Assembly (NCBI RefSeq): GCF_003351225.1
Contig: NZ_QQSY01000002.1
Location: 83,991-147,990 of the forward strand
Origin: Dyella solisilvae
GTDB taxonomy: Bacteria > Pseudomonadota > Gammaproteobacteria > Xanthomonadales > Rhodanobacteraceae
Reading direction: 5' to 3'
Length of the DNA: 64,000 bases
Under the pieces are notes generated by a model. That model had not been told where the DNA came from and did no database searches. It was given only the letters and a program-made list of their open reading frames with translations. Shown here one piece after another: positions 1-8,962 of the stretch; the first letter of the stretch is position 1, and each line of letters begins with the position of its first letter. Made by a program: the position numbers and the translations under genes.

Positions 1-1742
1 CCGCGGAGTCCCTGGCCTTCATGCAGCCGGATGCCAGTCGCGTGGTGCGTTACCGCCACCGCTGCGAAGGCCGCCGCTATCGGATGCCGGCTATCGCGCT
101 CGAGCGCCGCCGCAATTGCAATCGCCTCGTCGGGATTCATCCCCGCGAACGTCTGTACGTCAACCAGCGTCGGCTGCACTTGGGTCAGCGTGCCGGTTTT
201 GTCGAACACCACGTCCGTCGCCTTTGCCAGACCTTCGAGGCCGTCCGGCCGTAGCGACAGCACGCCCATGCGCGCGAGCGCGCCATGGGTGGCGGCCAAT
301 GCCGCCGGCACGGCCAGCGACAGCGCACACGGACAGCTGATCACCAGCAGCGACAGCGTCACCTCGAACGCCCGCGATGGGTCGTACCAGCGCCACCCCA
401 CGTAGATCAACACAGCAGCGGCCAGCAACGCAGCCACGAACAAGCTGCCAACGCGATCGGCCAGCCGCGCGATCGGCGGCCGATGTGCCTGCGCCTGCTC
501 CACCAAGCGGGTCAGCTGCGACAAACGCGTGCCGCTTCCGACTTGGGTGATGCCGATGCGCGCCGGCGTCTCGCGGCAGATCGTGCCCGCATATACGGGT
601 TCCCCGGCAGACTTGTCGACGGGACGCGATTCGCCGGTCAGCAAAGCCTCTTCGAACACCGCGTGTGCATCGTGCAAGGCGCCATCGGCCGGCGCCGTTT
701 CGCCTACCGCCACACAGACCACGTCGCCCACCTGCAACGAAGTCAGTGGCACAGACTCGCGCGTGCCGTCGGCGCGTTCGCGCACCGCCAGGCTTGGTCG
801 CGCACGCGCAAGGGCATCCACCTGCGAGCTGGCGATACCCCGCGCACGCTGTTCCAGCACACGCGCGCCCAGCAGCAGGAACACGAACATCGCCGCGGCG
901 TCGTACCAGACATGGGCCCCGCCGCGCAGGGTTTCCACCATGCTGGCCAGGTATGCCAGCAAGGTGGAACTAGCCACCAGCGTGTCCATGCCCAGATACC
1001 GCTGCTTCAGCTCGCGCCAGCAACCGGCCAGAAACGGCCAGCCCGCGTAGAACACCACCGGCGTGCACACCAGGAAAGTCACCCAGCGGAAGAAGTCGCG
1101 CGTGGACCACGCCATGTGGTGATGAAAGTCCAGGAACAGCGCCTCGGACAGCATCATCGTCTGCATCGCGCCAAGTCCCGCGATGCCCAGGCGCAGGAGC
1201 CAGCGCCGTCGTTCCTGCAGACGCTCGCGCTCATGGACAGCGCCACCAGCGAGGTACGGGCGGTAGCCGAGCATGGCCAGACGCTGCAGCAACTGGGACA
1301 GGCGTATTTGTGAAGGGTCCCAGCCTATGCGCACGCGCCCGGTTACCGCGTTGGCGCCGGCGTCGAACACTCCGTGCTCGCGCTGCAGTGCGCGATCGAT
1401 CAGCCAGGCGCAGGCGGCGCAGCGCATGCCATCGGTCAGCAAGGTGATTTCAAGACCACCCGCCACCGGGAAGGCGTGCTCGGCCAGGAGATCCTCGCGG
1501 TCCCATCCTGTCAGGTCGGGAAGGTCAACGTCGACGCGCGCCCCTGCGGCGCTACGCAAGCTGTAGTAGTCACCCAGCTCCGCCGATCGGATCCACTGGG
1601 CGGCCGCCGCACAGCCAGTACAGCAAAACGACTGGGTCGCGCCATCCACGTTCAGCCGAAGCGGCCCCGGCGGCAACCGCTCGCCACAGTGATGACAGGT
1701 CGTAGATGCCGCCCCGCCGAGGAGATCGACCGCGCAATCCAC
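1..1742 (-). CDS. ccoI: Copper-type P1B ATPase CcoI/FixI (3' end outside window)
   Basis: Heavy-metal P-type ATPase that supplies copper for cbb3 oxidase assembly at the inner membrane. About 580 residues are visible; the C-terminal ATP-binding/hinge part and stop lie left of base 1. Seen in order: an N-terminal CHHC pair (residues 16-19), a heavy-metal-associated CAAC motif (108-111, in MRCAAC), several hydrophobic segments, the CPC transmembrane metal site (ISCPCALS), and the phosphorylation motif DKTGT with Asp near residue 514. No in-frame ATG fits; I chose the GTG at 1742-1740, two bases after the ccoH stop. The order ccoG-ccoH-ccoI is the standard assembly cluster, and the CxxC-rich N-terminus is typical of FixI/CcoI rather than CopA. 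Family assignment is firm; the exact start is less so. Confidence 0.93.
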   Translation of the reverse strand, partial: MDCAVDLLGGAASTTCHHCGERLPPGPLRLNVDGATQSFCCTGCAAAAQWIRSAELGDYYSLRSAAGARVDVDLPDLTGWDREDLLAEHAFPVAGGLEITLLTDGMRCAACAWLIDRALQREHGVFDAGANAVTGRVRIGWDPSQIRLSQLLQRLAMLGYRPYLAGGAVHERERLQERRRWLLRLGIAGLGAMQTMMLSEALFLDFHHHMAWSTRDFFRWVTFLVCTPVVFYAGWPFLAGCWRELKQRYLGMDTLVASSTLLAYLASMVETLRGGAHVWYDAAAMFVFLLLGARVLEQRARGIASSQVDALARARPSLAVRERADGTRESVPLTSLQVGDVVCVAVGETAPADGALHDAHAVFEEALLTGESRPVDKSAGEPVYAGTICRETPARIGITQVGSGTRLSQLTRLVEQAQAHRPPIARLADRVGSLFVAALLAAAVLIYVGWRWYDPSRAFEVTLSLLVISCPCALSLAVPAALAATHGALARMGVLSLRPDGLEGLAKATDVVFDKTGTLTQVQPTLVDVQTFAGMNPDEAIAIAAALERDSRHPIAAAFAAVAVTHHATGIRLHEGQGLR

Positions 1743-1744
1743 GA

Positions 1745-2230
1745 TTACGGCATCAGGCGGATGGAGTGAGCCTTGGTGGTCCAGCGTCCCTGCAACAACC
1801 ACGTCGCGTTATCCGGCGCGAGCTGCACTGTCCAATCGTGGTCGCCATCCAGCGACCCGACCCCACGCCAGCCAAGCTCGCTCGGCGTCAGCTGAAACGT
1901 GCGCCCAGCGACCGAGGGATCGGCAGACGCAAGCGTAAGGATCAATTTGCCACCGCGGGGGAAGTCTCCGTCCATCGGCAGGGCCTCGATCATGTCGCCC
2001 TTGGTGCGCAACACGAGCCCCTGCGTCGACACTGTCGTGGCCAGCTCGCTCGCTTCGGCCGAAACCAGCAGCTTGCCGACCCGCGTTACCTTGCCAACCG
2101 TTTCGTCATCCTCCCGGCCCGGATGGACCGCCGCGAACAGCAAGGCAAAGCCGATCGCTACAGAGGCCAGTGGCAAGCCCACGAGCATCCACACCGTGGG
2201 TTCGCGCCAGGCACCAGATGTTCGATTCAT
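1745..2230 (-). CDS. ccoH: cbb3 oxidase assembly protein CcoH/FixH
   Basis: FixH-family protein of 161 residues needed for cbb3 oxidase maturation. One membrane segment near the N-terminus (about residues 14-33, VWMLVGLPLASVAIGFALLF) is followed by a periplasmic domain rich in beta strands. Its ATG overlaps the ccoG stop by four bases (ATGA), so translation is probably coupled. The protein family is poorly conserved at sequence level; the call rests on size, topology and its fixed place between ccoG and ccoI. Confidence 0.85.
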   Translation of the reverse strand: MNRTSGAWREPTVWMLVGLPLASVAIGFALLFAAVHPGREDDETVGKVTRVGKLLVSAEASELATTVSTQGLVLRTKGDMIEALPMDGDFPRGGKLILTLASADPSVAGRTFQLTPSELGWRGVGSLDGDHDWTVQLAPDNATWLLQGRWTTKAHSIRLMP

Positions 2231-3777
2231 GGCAGTGGTCCAAAGAAGCTGCTGTTGATCGTGGTGTCGGCATCCTCGTCGACCCCACGCACGCGGAATT
2301 TCACTTCATGACGTCCTGTCACCTCCGATGAAGCGCTGACCGTGACTGGCACGGAAACCACTTCGCCGCTCTCGGCCTGCACGGTCTTGGGGCCACCGCG
2401 CAGGCTCAAGTCCTGCAGATCGGCGCTGCTGATGTCGAGGACGAAGCGATGTGGCGCCTGGTCCTTGTTGACGAGCTTGATGGTGTAGCTGTTCTCGATA
2501 CGGCCGTCGGCAGCCTGGCTATACATGGCGTTGCGATCGCGCAGCACCTCGGCGAGCAATGGCGTTCGGTGGGTGACGCCATAGAGCCAGCCACCCATGA
2601 GGACGAGCAGCAGACCACCGTAGACGAAAATACGCGTCCGCAGGACGCGAGTAGGCTTGCCATCGAGGTGATTCTGCGTGGTGTAGCGAATGAGCCCATG
2701 TGGGTAGCCGAGCTTGCCCATCACCTCGTCGCACGCGTCGATGCAGGCGCCACAGGCAATGCATTCGTATTGCAGGCCGTTGCGAATGTCGATGCCGGTG
2801 GGACACACCTGCACACAGATGGTGCAGTCGACGCAATCGCCCAGCTGCTCCAGGCTGAACTTGGGCAACGGTTCGGCGCTGGCGCCGGCGCCGGCCAGCG
2901 CGATGGTCCCGCCTGCTTGCGCGCGGTTGTCGGCCGCAGACGGATGCTGGCTGGCGCGGAACACATAGTCGTAGGCCGTGATCTGATCGAGCAGGCCGCG
3001 TGCCCGCTCCAGGACACTGGCGAGACCACGCTTGCGTGGTCCACGCGGCTCGCCGCGCATCGGGTCATAGGCGATGATCAACGTGTTGCGGTCGAACATC
3101 GCACTCTGGAAGCGCGCGTAAGGACACATGTACTTGCAGACCTGCTGGCGCAGGAATCCGGCGTTGCCCCAGGTGGCGAAGCCATAGAACAGGACCCAGA
3201 AGGTCTCCCAACCGCCCCAGCCGAAAGGCGCGCGTTGCGCCAGGTCCACGATCGGACTGAAGAAGCCCACAAAGGTGAAGCCCGTCCATAAAGAGAACAC
3301 CGCCCAGAGCAGGTGGCGCCCACCCTTGCGCAGGATCTTCTCGCGGCTCCATGGGCCGGCATCGAGCTTCATGCGCTTGTTGCGGTCACCCTCGCACCAG
3401 CGCTCGATCCACAGCGAAACCTCGGTCCACACCGTCTGCGGACAGGCGTAGCCGCAGAACAGTCGGCCTGCCAGCGCGGTGAAGAAGAACAGCGCCAGCG
3501 CGGCAATGATCAGCAACGTGGAGAGGAACAGGAAATCCTGGGGAAGGAACATCCAGCCGAACACATGGAACTTGCGCGCAGGCAAGTCCAGCAGTACCGC
3601 CTGCCGTCCGTTCCAGTGCATCCAGGGAAACAGGTAGAACATGCCGAGCAGCCAGACCATGGCGGCCACTCGCCATCGGTTGAAGCGCCCGGACACGTCG
3701 CGCGGATAGACCTTGCGCTCGCTCACGTAATAGGAGCTGCTGTCGTCGATGACGTGCAGCGGGATGCGACGACTCAT
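2227..3777 (-). CDS. ccoG: Ferredoxin-type assembly protein CcoG (RdxA/FixG)
   Basis: Membrane-bound polyferredoxin of 516 residues; characterised CcoG proteins reduce Cu(II) to Cu(I) for cbb3 oxidase assembly. Visible cysteine motifs: CGYACPQTVW and CKYMCPYARF near membrane segments, then a 2x[4Fe-4S] ferredoxin domain (CVDCTICVQVCP and CIACGACIDACD). A C-terminal membrane segment precedes an immunoglobulin-like FixG_C domain (IENSYTIKLVNKDQAPH onward). Length is normal for the family. The start overlaps the upstream small membrane gene by ATGA. Confidence 0.95.
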   Translation of the reverse strand: MSRRIPLHVIDDSSSYYVSERKVYPRDVSGRFNRWRVAAMVWLLGMFYLFPWMHWNGRQAVLLDLPARKFHVFGWMFLPQDFLFLSTLLIIAALALFFFTALAGRLFCGYACPQTVWTEVSLWIERWCEGDRNKRMKLDAGPWSREKILRKGGRHLLWAVFSLWTGFTFVGFFSPIVDLAQRAPFGWGGWETFWVLFYGFATWGNAGFLRQQVCKYMCPYARFQSAMFDRNTLIIAYDPMRGEPRGPRKRGLASVLERARGLLDQITAYDYVFRASQHPSAADNRAQAGGTIALAGAGASAEPLPKFSLEQLGDCVDCTICVQVCPTGIDIRNGLQYECIACGACIDACDEVMGKLGYPHGLIRYTTQNHLDGKPTRVLRTRIFVYGGLLLVLMGGWLYGVTHRTPLLAEVLRDRNAMYSQAADGRIENSYTIKLVNKDQAPHRFVLDISSADLQDLSLRGGPKTVQAESGEVVSVPVTVSASSEVTGRHEVKFRVRGVDEDADTTINSSFFGPLP

Positions 3778-4079
3778 GGGGCGTTACCCGAGTGGAATCC
3801 GCGCTTCACCCGGCAGGAAGGTCGAAGCAGGATCCAGGTGAAGAGGCTGGACGAGGCCGTCGCCAGCCAGAACAGGAAGAAGCCGAGGGAATAACCCAAT
3901 TCGCGACTCAGGCGCAGCGACGGGAAGGTTATTTCCCTCAGCCGCTCGGGATCCACGATGGTGAAGAACGCTGTCGTGATGACCCCGGCGACGAAGAAGC
4001 TCGGCCAGAGAATGGCGCCGACGCGCTGCGAGGCAGGCGTCGGCTCCTGTTCCGGAGGCTTGCTGGAACGCGCGGTCAT
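3774..4079 (-). CDS. Small two-helix membrane protein inside the cco operon
   Basis: A 101-residue protein I do not recognise as a named family. The N-terminus is hydrophilic and Pro/Glu rich (MTARSSKPPEQEPTPASQRV), followed by two predicted membrane helices (about residues 22-41 and 63-82). I chose the ATG at 4079 because it overlaps the ccoP stop (TAATG), whereas a longer reading from 4136 would run into ccoP. The 3' end overlaps ccoG by ATGA. Tight coupling on both sides means it is made with the oxidase and its assembly factors, so a role in cbb3 biogenesis is an inference from position only. Confidence 0.8.
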   Translation of the reverse strand: MTARSSKPPEQEPTPASQRVGAILWPSFFVAGVITTAFFTIVDPERLREITFPSLRLSRELGYSLGFFLFWLATASSSLFTWILLRPSCRVKRGFHSGNAP

Positions 4080-5011
4080 TACTCGGCAATGACCGCGCCG
4101 GCCGGCGGCGGCTCCTTGTGCGGCGACAACGTCCACACGTAGGCGCCAACCAGTCTCGTGCGGATATCACCCAGTACGGGCTTCCATGCCGGCATCGCGC
4201 CCTGCCGCCCCTCGTTCAGGGTCTTGTGCAAGGACGCCTGGCTGCTGCCGTACAACCAGTAGCTGTCGGTGAGGTCGGGGGCGCCCATCATCTGGTTGCC
4301 CTTGCCCTGCGGTCCGTGGCACGCGGAGCAAATGCCGGTGAACAGTTTGCCGCCACGCTCCACCGCATCCTGCGGCTGGCCCGGGCGGGACAACGAGAGC
4401 ACATAGGCGATGGTGTCATCCACTGCAGTGGCGCCGCCCTGGGCCGTCAGTGTGGTGGCCCACGACGGCATCACCGCGTGACGACCGTCCTGGATGGTTT
4501 CCAGGATACGGCTGGGCGTACCGCCCCAATGCCAGATGTCGTCGGTCAGGTCCGGGAAGCCCGTGGCGCCGTGCCCGCTGGAACCGTGGCAGGCCGCGCA
4601 GCGATTGATGAAGATGGCGCGCCCCATGGATACCGCGGCCGGATCCTTGGCCAGCACGTCGATCGGCTTGCCGGCGTACAACTTCAGCGTGTCATCGATG
4701 CGCGCATCTTCGGCCGCCGATTCCATCGCCCACTCGGACTTGGAACTCCAGTGGCCGTAGCCCTTCAGGCTGCCCACGCCGTACCAGACCAGATAGCCAC
4801 CTGCAAAAGCGATGGTCAGATAGAAAAGGTTGATCCACCACTTCGGCAGTGGCTTGTTGTACTCGGTGATGTCGCCGTCCCACACATGCCCGGTTTCGTC
4901 GGGCTTGGGATCGTTCGGTCCGCGCCGGGTGTTGCCCTTGAGCAACCAGGCGCAGCCGATCAGGTTTAGCACCGCCAGCGCCACCACGTACCAGGTCCAT
5001 CCGGAAGTCAT
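4079..5011 (-). CDS. ccoP: cbb3 oxidase diheme subunit CcoP
   Basis: Diheme c-type cytochrome subunit, 310 residues, that passes electrons to CcoO/CcoN. One N-terminal membrane segment (MTSGWTWYVVALAVLNLIGC), a second hydrophobic stretch near residue 60 (WWINLFYLTIAFAGGYLVW), then two class I heme sites, CAACH and CSACH, with distal methionines in the AVMPSW and GAMPAW contexts. The ATG at 5011 overlaps the ccoQ stop by ATGA; an upstream reading to 5086 has no homology-like sequence and sits inside ccoQ. Confidence 0.96.
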   Translation of the reverse strand: MTSGWTWYVVALAVLNLIGCAWLLKGNTRRGPNDPKPDETGHVWDGDITEYNKPLPKWWINLFYLTIAFAGGYLVWYGVGSLKGYGHWSSKSEWAMESAAEDARIDDTLKLYAGKPIDVLAKDPAAVSMGRAIFINRCAACHGSSGHGATGFPDLTDDIWHWGGTPSRILETIQDGRHAVMPSWATTLTAQGGATAVDDTIAYVLSLSRPGQPQDAVERGGKLFTGICSACHGPQGKGNQMMGAPDLTDSYWLYGSSQASLHKTLNEGRQGAMPAWKPVLGDIRTRLVGAYVWTLSPHKEPPPAGAVIAE

Positions 5012-5148
5012 GGCGTTTCCTCCTTGTCGTCTTCGAGGGGCATCTGCGCGGCGGCGTCCAGCGCGGGCTTGTTGTCCGGGCGCCACAACCAGATGCAGCT
5101 CCCTACGAACAACAGCAGCAAAATCGCGGTTATCAAGCCAGGCACCAT
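5008..5148 (-). CDS. ccoQ: cbb3 oxidase small subunit CcoQ
   Basis: A 46-residue protein beginning MVPGLITAILLLLFVG, with one membrane helix and a short acidic cytosolic tail (PLEDDKEETP). Size, topology and position between ccoO and ccoP match CcoQ/FixQ, which stabilises the assembled oxidase. It starts one base after the ccoO stop and ends overlapping ccoP. The start at 5148 is preferred over a longer reading because that extension lies wholly inside ccoO. Confidence 0.88.
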   Translation of the reverse strand: MVPGLITAILLLLFVGSCIWLWRPDNKPALDAAAQMPLEDDKEETP

Positions 5149-5149
5149 G

Positions 5150-5791
5150 TCACTCCGCTCCCTCTGCCACTTGCATGTCGGCCTGCGACACATGGGTGCC
5201 CAGCGCCTGCAGGTAGGCGACCACGGCGTCCAGCTCGGTCTTTCCTTCGACCGCCGCCGCGGCGCCGGCGATGTCGGCGTCGCTGTACGGATCACCGATA
5301 CGCTTCAGCGCACGCATGTGCTGCGCCACCTCCGCGCCATCCAGCTTGGCCTTGGCCAACCACGGATAGGCCGGCATGTTCGACTCGGGCACGACATCGC
5401 GCGGATTGTTCAGGTGCGCGCGATGCCAGTCGTCCGAATAACCGCGCAGGCCGACGCGAGCCAGATCCGGCCCGGTGCGCTTGCTGCCCCACTGGAACGG
5501 ATGGTCGTAGACCGACTCGCCAGCCAGCGAATAGTGGCCGTAGCGCTCAGTCTCGAAGCGGAGCGTGCGAATCATCTGCGAATGGCAGCCGTAGCAGCCC
5601 TCACGGAGGTAGACGTCGCGCCCCGCCAGCTCCAGCGCGGGATACGGCTTGATGCCCGGCAGCGGTTTGATGGTCTCGGCCTGGAACATCAGCGGCACGA
5701 TTTCGGCCAGTCCGCCAAAGGACACCGCGACGGCGACCAGGATGGCCATCAGGCCGATGTTCTTTTCAATCTTTGCGTGTGTTTGGCTCAT
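5150..5791 (-). CDS. ccoO: cbb3 oxidase monoheme subunit CcoO
   Basis: Monoheme cytochrome c subunit of 213 residues when started at [13 protein letters not shown]. An N-terminal membrane anchor (about residues 11-35) is followed by the heme site CYGCHSQM, typical of CcoO/FixO, and the distal region [10 protein letters not shown]. The alternative ATG at 5824 adds 11 residues overlapping the end of ccoN; the shorter start fits the family. Located directly after ccoN with a 10-base gap. Confidence 0.95.
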   Translation of the reverse strand: MSQTHAKIEKNIGLMAILVAVAVSFGGLAEIVPLMFQAETIKPLPGIKPYPALELAGRDVYLREGCYGCHSQMIRTLRFETERYGHYSLAGESVYDHPFQWGSKRTGPDLARVGLRGYSDDWHRAHLNNPRDVVPESNMPAYPWLAKAKLDGAEVAQHMRALKRIGDPYSDADIAGAAAAVEGKTELDAVVAYLQALGTHVSQADMQVAEGAE

Positions 5792-5801
5792 GTCTGTTCC
5801 T

Positions 5802-7247
5802 TCAGGCACGGGCGTCGGCGGCATCGGGCGGCATCACCGCCAGCGGAGCCGTGCTCGCTTCCGCGAGGCGGAAGGTCTTGAACACGTTCCAGCCCATGAC
5901 AAACATGCCGGACAGCACGATCAGCCCGCCGCCGAGACGGAACAGGTAATACGGCTTGGTCGCGTTGAGCGCCTCGACGAACGAATAGACCAGGGTGCCG
6001 GTCTCCGGGTCGGTGGCGCGCCACATCAGGCCCTGGGTGACGCCCGCGATCCACATCGAAGCGATGTAGACGACCACGCCAACGGTGTGCAGCCAGAAGT
6101 GCGTATCGATCAGGCGCGTCGAGTACATCTTCGACAGGCCGAGCACGCGCGGCAGCATCGCGTAGATCGAACCGATCGAAATCATCGCGACCCAGCCGAT
6201 GGCGCCCGAATGCACGTGGCCGATGCCCCAATCGGTGTAGTGACTGAGCGAGTTGACCGTCTTGATCGACATCATCGGCCCCTCGAACGTGCTCATCATG
6301 TAGAACGAGAGCGAGACGACGAGGAACTTCAGGATCGGATCGGTGCGCAGCTTGTACCAGACGCCCGACAGGGTGAGGATGCCGTTGATCGCGCCGCCCC
6401 ACGACGGCGCCAGCAGCACCAGCGAGAACACCATGCCCAGCGACTGCGCCCAGTCAGGCAGTGCGGTGTATTGCAGGTGGTGCGGACCGGCCCACATGTA
6501 GACGGCGATCAGCGCCCAGAAGTGCACGATCGACAGGCGATAGGAATAGATCGGGCGACCGGCCTGCTTGGGCACGAAGTAGTACATCATGCCGAGGAAG
6601 GCGGTGGTCAGGAAGAAGCCCACGGCGTTGTGGCCGTACCACCACTGCACCATCGCGTCGACAGCGCCGGAGTAGACCGAGTAGGACTTGAACCAGCCCG
6701 CCGGCATGGCGAGGTTGTTGACCACGTGCAACAGCGCGATGGTGATGATGTACGCGCCATAGAACCAGTTGGCCACGTAGATGTGCTTCACCTTGCGCTT
6801 GGCGATGGTGCCGAAGAACAGCACCGCGTACGCGACCCATACGATGGTGATCAGGATATCGATCGGCCATTCGAGTTCGGCGTACTCCTTGCCCTGGGTC
6901 AGGCCCATGGGCAGGGTGATTGCAGCGGCGACGATGACCAGTTGCCATCCCCAGAACACAAACGACGCCAACTTGTCCGACAACAGCCGGACGTGGCAGG
7001 TGCGTTGCACCGTATAGAGGCTGGTGGCGAACAGCGCCGAACCGCCGAACGCGAAGATCACCGCATTGGTATGCAGCGGACGCAGCCGGCCATAGCTGAG
7101 CCACGGCACATCAAAATCAAGGCCCGGCCAGTACAGCTGCGCGGCGATGATCACGCCGACCAGCATGCCGACCACGCCCCAAACCACAGTCATGACGGCA
7201 AATTGCCGGACGACCTTGTCGTTGTAACTCCCCTCGATGCCCACCAT
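5802..7247 (-). CDS. ccoN: cbb3 oxidase catalytic subunit CcoN
   Basis: Catalytic heme-copper oxidase subunit I of the C family, 481 residues, about 12 membrane helices. Ligand motifs are present: the low-spin heme histidine in [15 protein letters not shown], the CuB histidine region in [11 protein letters not shown], the HH pair in [15 protein letters not shown], and the heme pair near [10 protein letters not shown]. First gene of the operon. A good ribosome site (AGGAG, 8 bases before ATG) supports the start at 7247. Expression is expected to rise under low oxygen because an FNR/Anr box lies about 63 bases upstream. Confidence 0.97.
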   Translation of the reverse strand: MVGIEGSYNDKVVRQFAVMTVVWGVVGMLVGVIIAAQLYWPGLDFDVPWLSYGRLRPLHTNAVIFAFGGSALFATSLYTVQRTCHVRLLSDKLASFVFWGWQLVIVAAAITLPMGLTQGKEYAELEWPIDILITIVWVAYAVLFFGTIAKRKVKHIYVANWFYGAYIITIALLHVVNNLAMPAGWFKSYSVYSGAVDAMVQWWYGHNAVGFFLTTAFLGMMYYFVPKQAGRPIYSYRLSIVHFWALIAVYMWAGPHHLQYTALPDWAQSLGMVFSLVLLAPSWGGAINGILTLSGVWYKLRTDPILKFLVVSLSFYMMSTFEGPMMSIKTVNSLSHYTDWGIGHVHSGAIGWVAMISIGSIYAMLPRVLGLSKMYSTRLIDTHFWLHTVGVVVYIASMWIAGVTQGLMWRATDPETGTLVYSFVEALNATKPYYLFRLGGGLIVLSGMFVMGWNVFKTFRLAEASTAPLAVMPPDAADARA

Positions 7248-7309
7248 GAGGCCCGCTCCTAGGCTGGATTGAACGCGGGGGAGTCTGGCGGTCGTTCAGA
7301 TTTGTACTT

Positions 7310-7323
7310 TTGATCCACATCAA
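7310..7323 (-). promoter_or_regulatory. FNR/Anr box upstream of ccoN
   Basis: TTGATCCACATCAA is a perfect match to the FNR/Anr consensus TTGAT-N4-ATCAA. Its centre is about 69 bases upstream of the ccoN start. If it is a class II site (centre near -41.5), transcription would begin near 7275, leaving a leader of under 30 bases with the AGGAG ribosome site. This is the usual way cbb3 operons are induced by low oxygen. Confidence 0.9.
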
Positions 7324-7401
7324 GCCCAGCCGGGTGCGATTTGTCGCAGATCAGGTCTGAGGTAGCTCTGCGGTAGCCCCTGGCACACGCGGCCCCAGCA
7401 A

Positions 7402-7436
7402 ATATCTCTTTATCGCGAGGAAGAGATATATATAAT
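7402..7436 (+). promoter_or_regulatory. metF promoter with overlapping dyad operator
   Basis: A perfect 9-base inverted repeat, ATATCTCTT (7402-7410) and AAGAGATAT (7421-7429), has a 10-base spacer. It is followed at once by TATAAT (7431-7436), a consensus -10 box. The dyad therefore occupies the -35 and spacer region of the metF promoter, as expected for a repressor operator. The predicted leader is only about 25 bases, too short for a riboswitch. The regulator is not identifiable here; SahR, an ArsR-family regulator of methionine genes in Proteobacteria, is a candidate but I cannot confirm its motif. Confidence 0.72.
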
Positions 7437-7465
7437 CGGATCACCGCTACCCCAGGACCCGCGCA

Positions 7466-8293
7466 ATGCCCTCCATCAGCTTTGAGTTCTTTCCGCCCAA
7501 GACCGAGGAACAGCGGCTGCAGCTCGACCAGGCGGCCGGCCTGCTCAAGTCGCTCGGACCCGAGTACGTGTCGGTGACGTTCGGCGCTGGCGGCTCAACG
7601 CTGAGCTACACCGGCGAAACCGTCGCCCGGCTGCATAGCGAGCACGGCCTGGATGTGGCGCCCCATCTGTCCTGCGTCGGCGGCACTCGCGCCGAGCTGG
7701 CCGAGCTGCTGGATAGCTACCGCGCCGCCGGCTACCGCCGGATCGTCGCGCTGCGCGGCGACCTGCCTTCGGGCATGGCCACCCCTGGCGACTTCCGTTA
7801 TGCCGCTGAGCTGGTGCGCTTCATCCGCGAGCACTCCGGCGACCACTTCCATATCGAAGTGGCGGCGTATCCGGAGATCCATCCACAGGCCGACGATGCG
7901 CTGGCCGACCTGCGCCATTTCAAGGCCAAGGTGGATGCCGGCGCCAACGGCGCCATCACCCAGTACTTCTTCAACGCCGACGCGTATTTCCGCTTCGTCG
8001 AGGACGTGCGGCGGATGGGCGTGGCGGTGCCGATCGTGCCGGGCATCATGCCGATCTCCAATTACTTCCAGCTCAAGCGCTTCTCCGATGCGTGCGGCGC
8101 GGAGATCCCGCGCTGGATCAGCAAGCGGATGCAGGCCCACGGCGACGACGCCGCTTCGATCCGCGAGCTGGGCGCCGATGTGGTCGCGCAGTTGTGCCGC
8201 CGGTTGCTCGACGGCGGCGCGCCGGGCCTGCACTTCTACACCTTGAACCGTGCGCGGGCGACCCGGGCGATTCTGGACCGGCTGCACGGTTAA
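7466..8293 (+). CDS. metF: 5,10-methylenetetrahydrofolate reductase MetF
   Basis: FAD enzyme that reduces 5,10-methylene-THF to 5-methyl-THF for methionine synthesis; 275 residues, the usual bacterial length. Family motifs seen: the N-terminal SFEFFPPKTEEQ, the VSVTFGAGGST strand, IVALRGDLP, the AAYPEIHP motif, and GANGAITQYFFN followed by VPIVPGIMPI. Start is preceded by an AGGA about eight bases upstream. It stands alone rather than next to metE/metH, with its own promoter and operator immediately upstream. Confidence 0.97.
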   Translation: MPSISFEFFPPKTEEQRLQLDQAAGLLKSLGPEYVSVTFGAGGSTLSYTGETVARLHSEHGLDVAPHLSCVGGTRAELAELLDSYRAAGYRRIVALRGDLPSGMATPGDFRYAAELVRFIREHSGDHFHIEVAAYPEIHPQADDALADLRHFKAKVDAGANGAITQYFFNADAYFRFVEDVRRMGVAVPIVPGIMPISNYFQLKRFSDACGAEIPRWISKRMQAHGDDAASIRELGADVVAQLCRRLLDGGAPGLHFYTLNRARATRAILDRLHG

Positions 8294-8321
8294 GGCACAC
8301 GGGCGGGCGTAAGCTCGCCCG

Positions 8322-8912
8322 ATGATCAGGTACGGGTTGGCGCTGCTGCTTCTGTTGCCGATGGGCGTGCGGGCCCAGGACGTCATCCATCGCTGCGTCA
8401 GCGCCGACGGCCATCCGGTGTTCACCGACCAGCCCTGTGCCGCGCTGCAAGCCACCCCCGTGGCCGACCCGCGCGAAGCGCCGGCTCCACCTGCAGCAAC
8501 GGAGGCCTCGGCTTCACCGCCTCCAGTTTCGTGTTCCACTACCGTCGCCGACCTGCGCCAGGGTGTGCTGGATGCCTTCGCCAGCCGTGACCCGAACCGC
8601 CTGGCGGGCCTGATGCTGTGGAGCGGCTATGGCCGCAATGCGGTGGTAGCCGACATCCGCTCGCTCGGAGGACTGATGCAGCATCCGCTGCTGGATGTCG
8701 ACGACGACGTGGAGCCGGCGCCAGCCCCGCCCAGTTCAAGCGACCTCACCCGCCTCCCCGATGCCCCCGTCGCGTCGCCGCCGCCCAACACCAGCGGGGA
8801 ACGCCAACTGGTGGTTCGCACCGCCGCGGAAGATGGCAGCGGCGTGGCGCGCGAAACCCGATTCAGTGTGGTGAGGCGCTCCGGCTGCCTGTGGCTTCGG
8901 GGATCCGGCTAA
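8322..8912 (+). CDS. Secreted DUF4124 protein
   Basis: A 196-residue protein with a signal peptide (MIRYGLALLLLLPMGVRAQ) followed by a DUF4124-type region (DVIHRCVSADGHPVFTDQPC), a small cysteine-containing fold common in Xanthomonadales and Pseudomonas. The rest is Pro/Ala rich and low in conserved motifs. No ribosome site is visible; a TAAGCT hexamer ends 6 bases before the ATG, so the message may be leaderless. Function unknown. Confidence 0.82.
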   Translation: MIRYGLALLLLLPMGVRAQDVIHRCVSADGHPVFTDQPCAALQATPVADPREAPAPPAATEASASPPPVSCSTTVADLRQGVLDAFASRDPNRLAGLMLWSGYGRNAVVADIRSLGGLMQHPLLDVDDDVEPAPAPPSSSDLTRLPDAPVASPPPNTSGERQLVVRTAAEDGSGVARETRFSVVRRSGCLWLRGSG

Positions 8913-8962
8913 CACACCGCCACCGGGTTATCATGTGGCGATTTTGTCCCTGGAGCATCGAC

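Noticed and set aside
5649..7262. Plus-strand open frame of 537 codons over ccoO/ccoN
   Set aside because: Shadow of ccoN; the minus-strand protein has all oxidase ligands.
7330..7465. SAH or SAM riboswitch before metF
   Set aside because: The TATAAT box leaves a leader of about 25 bases, too short for these riboswitches; a DNA operator explains the dyad better.
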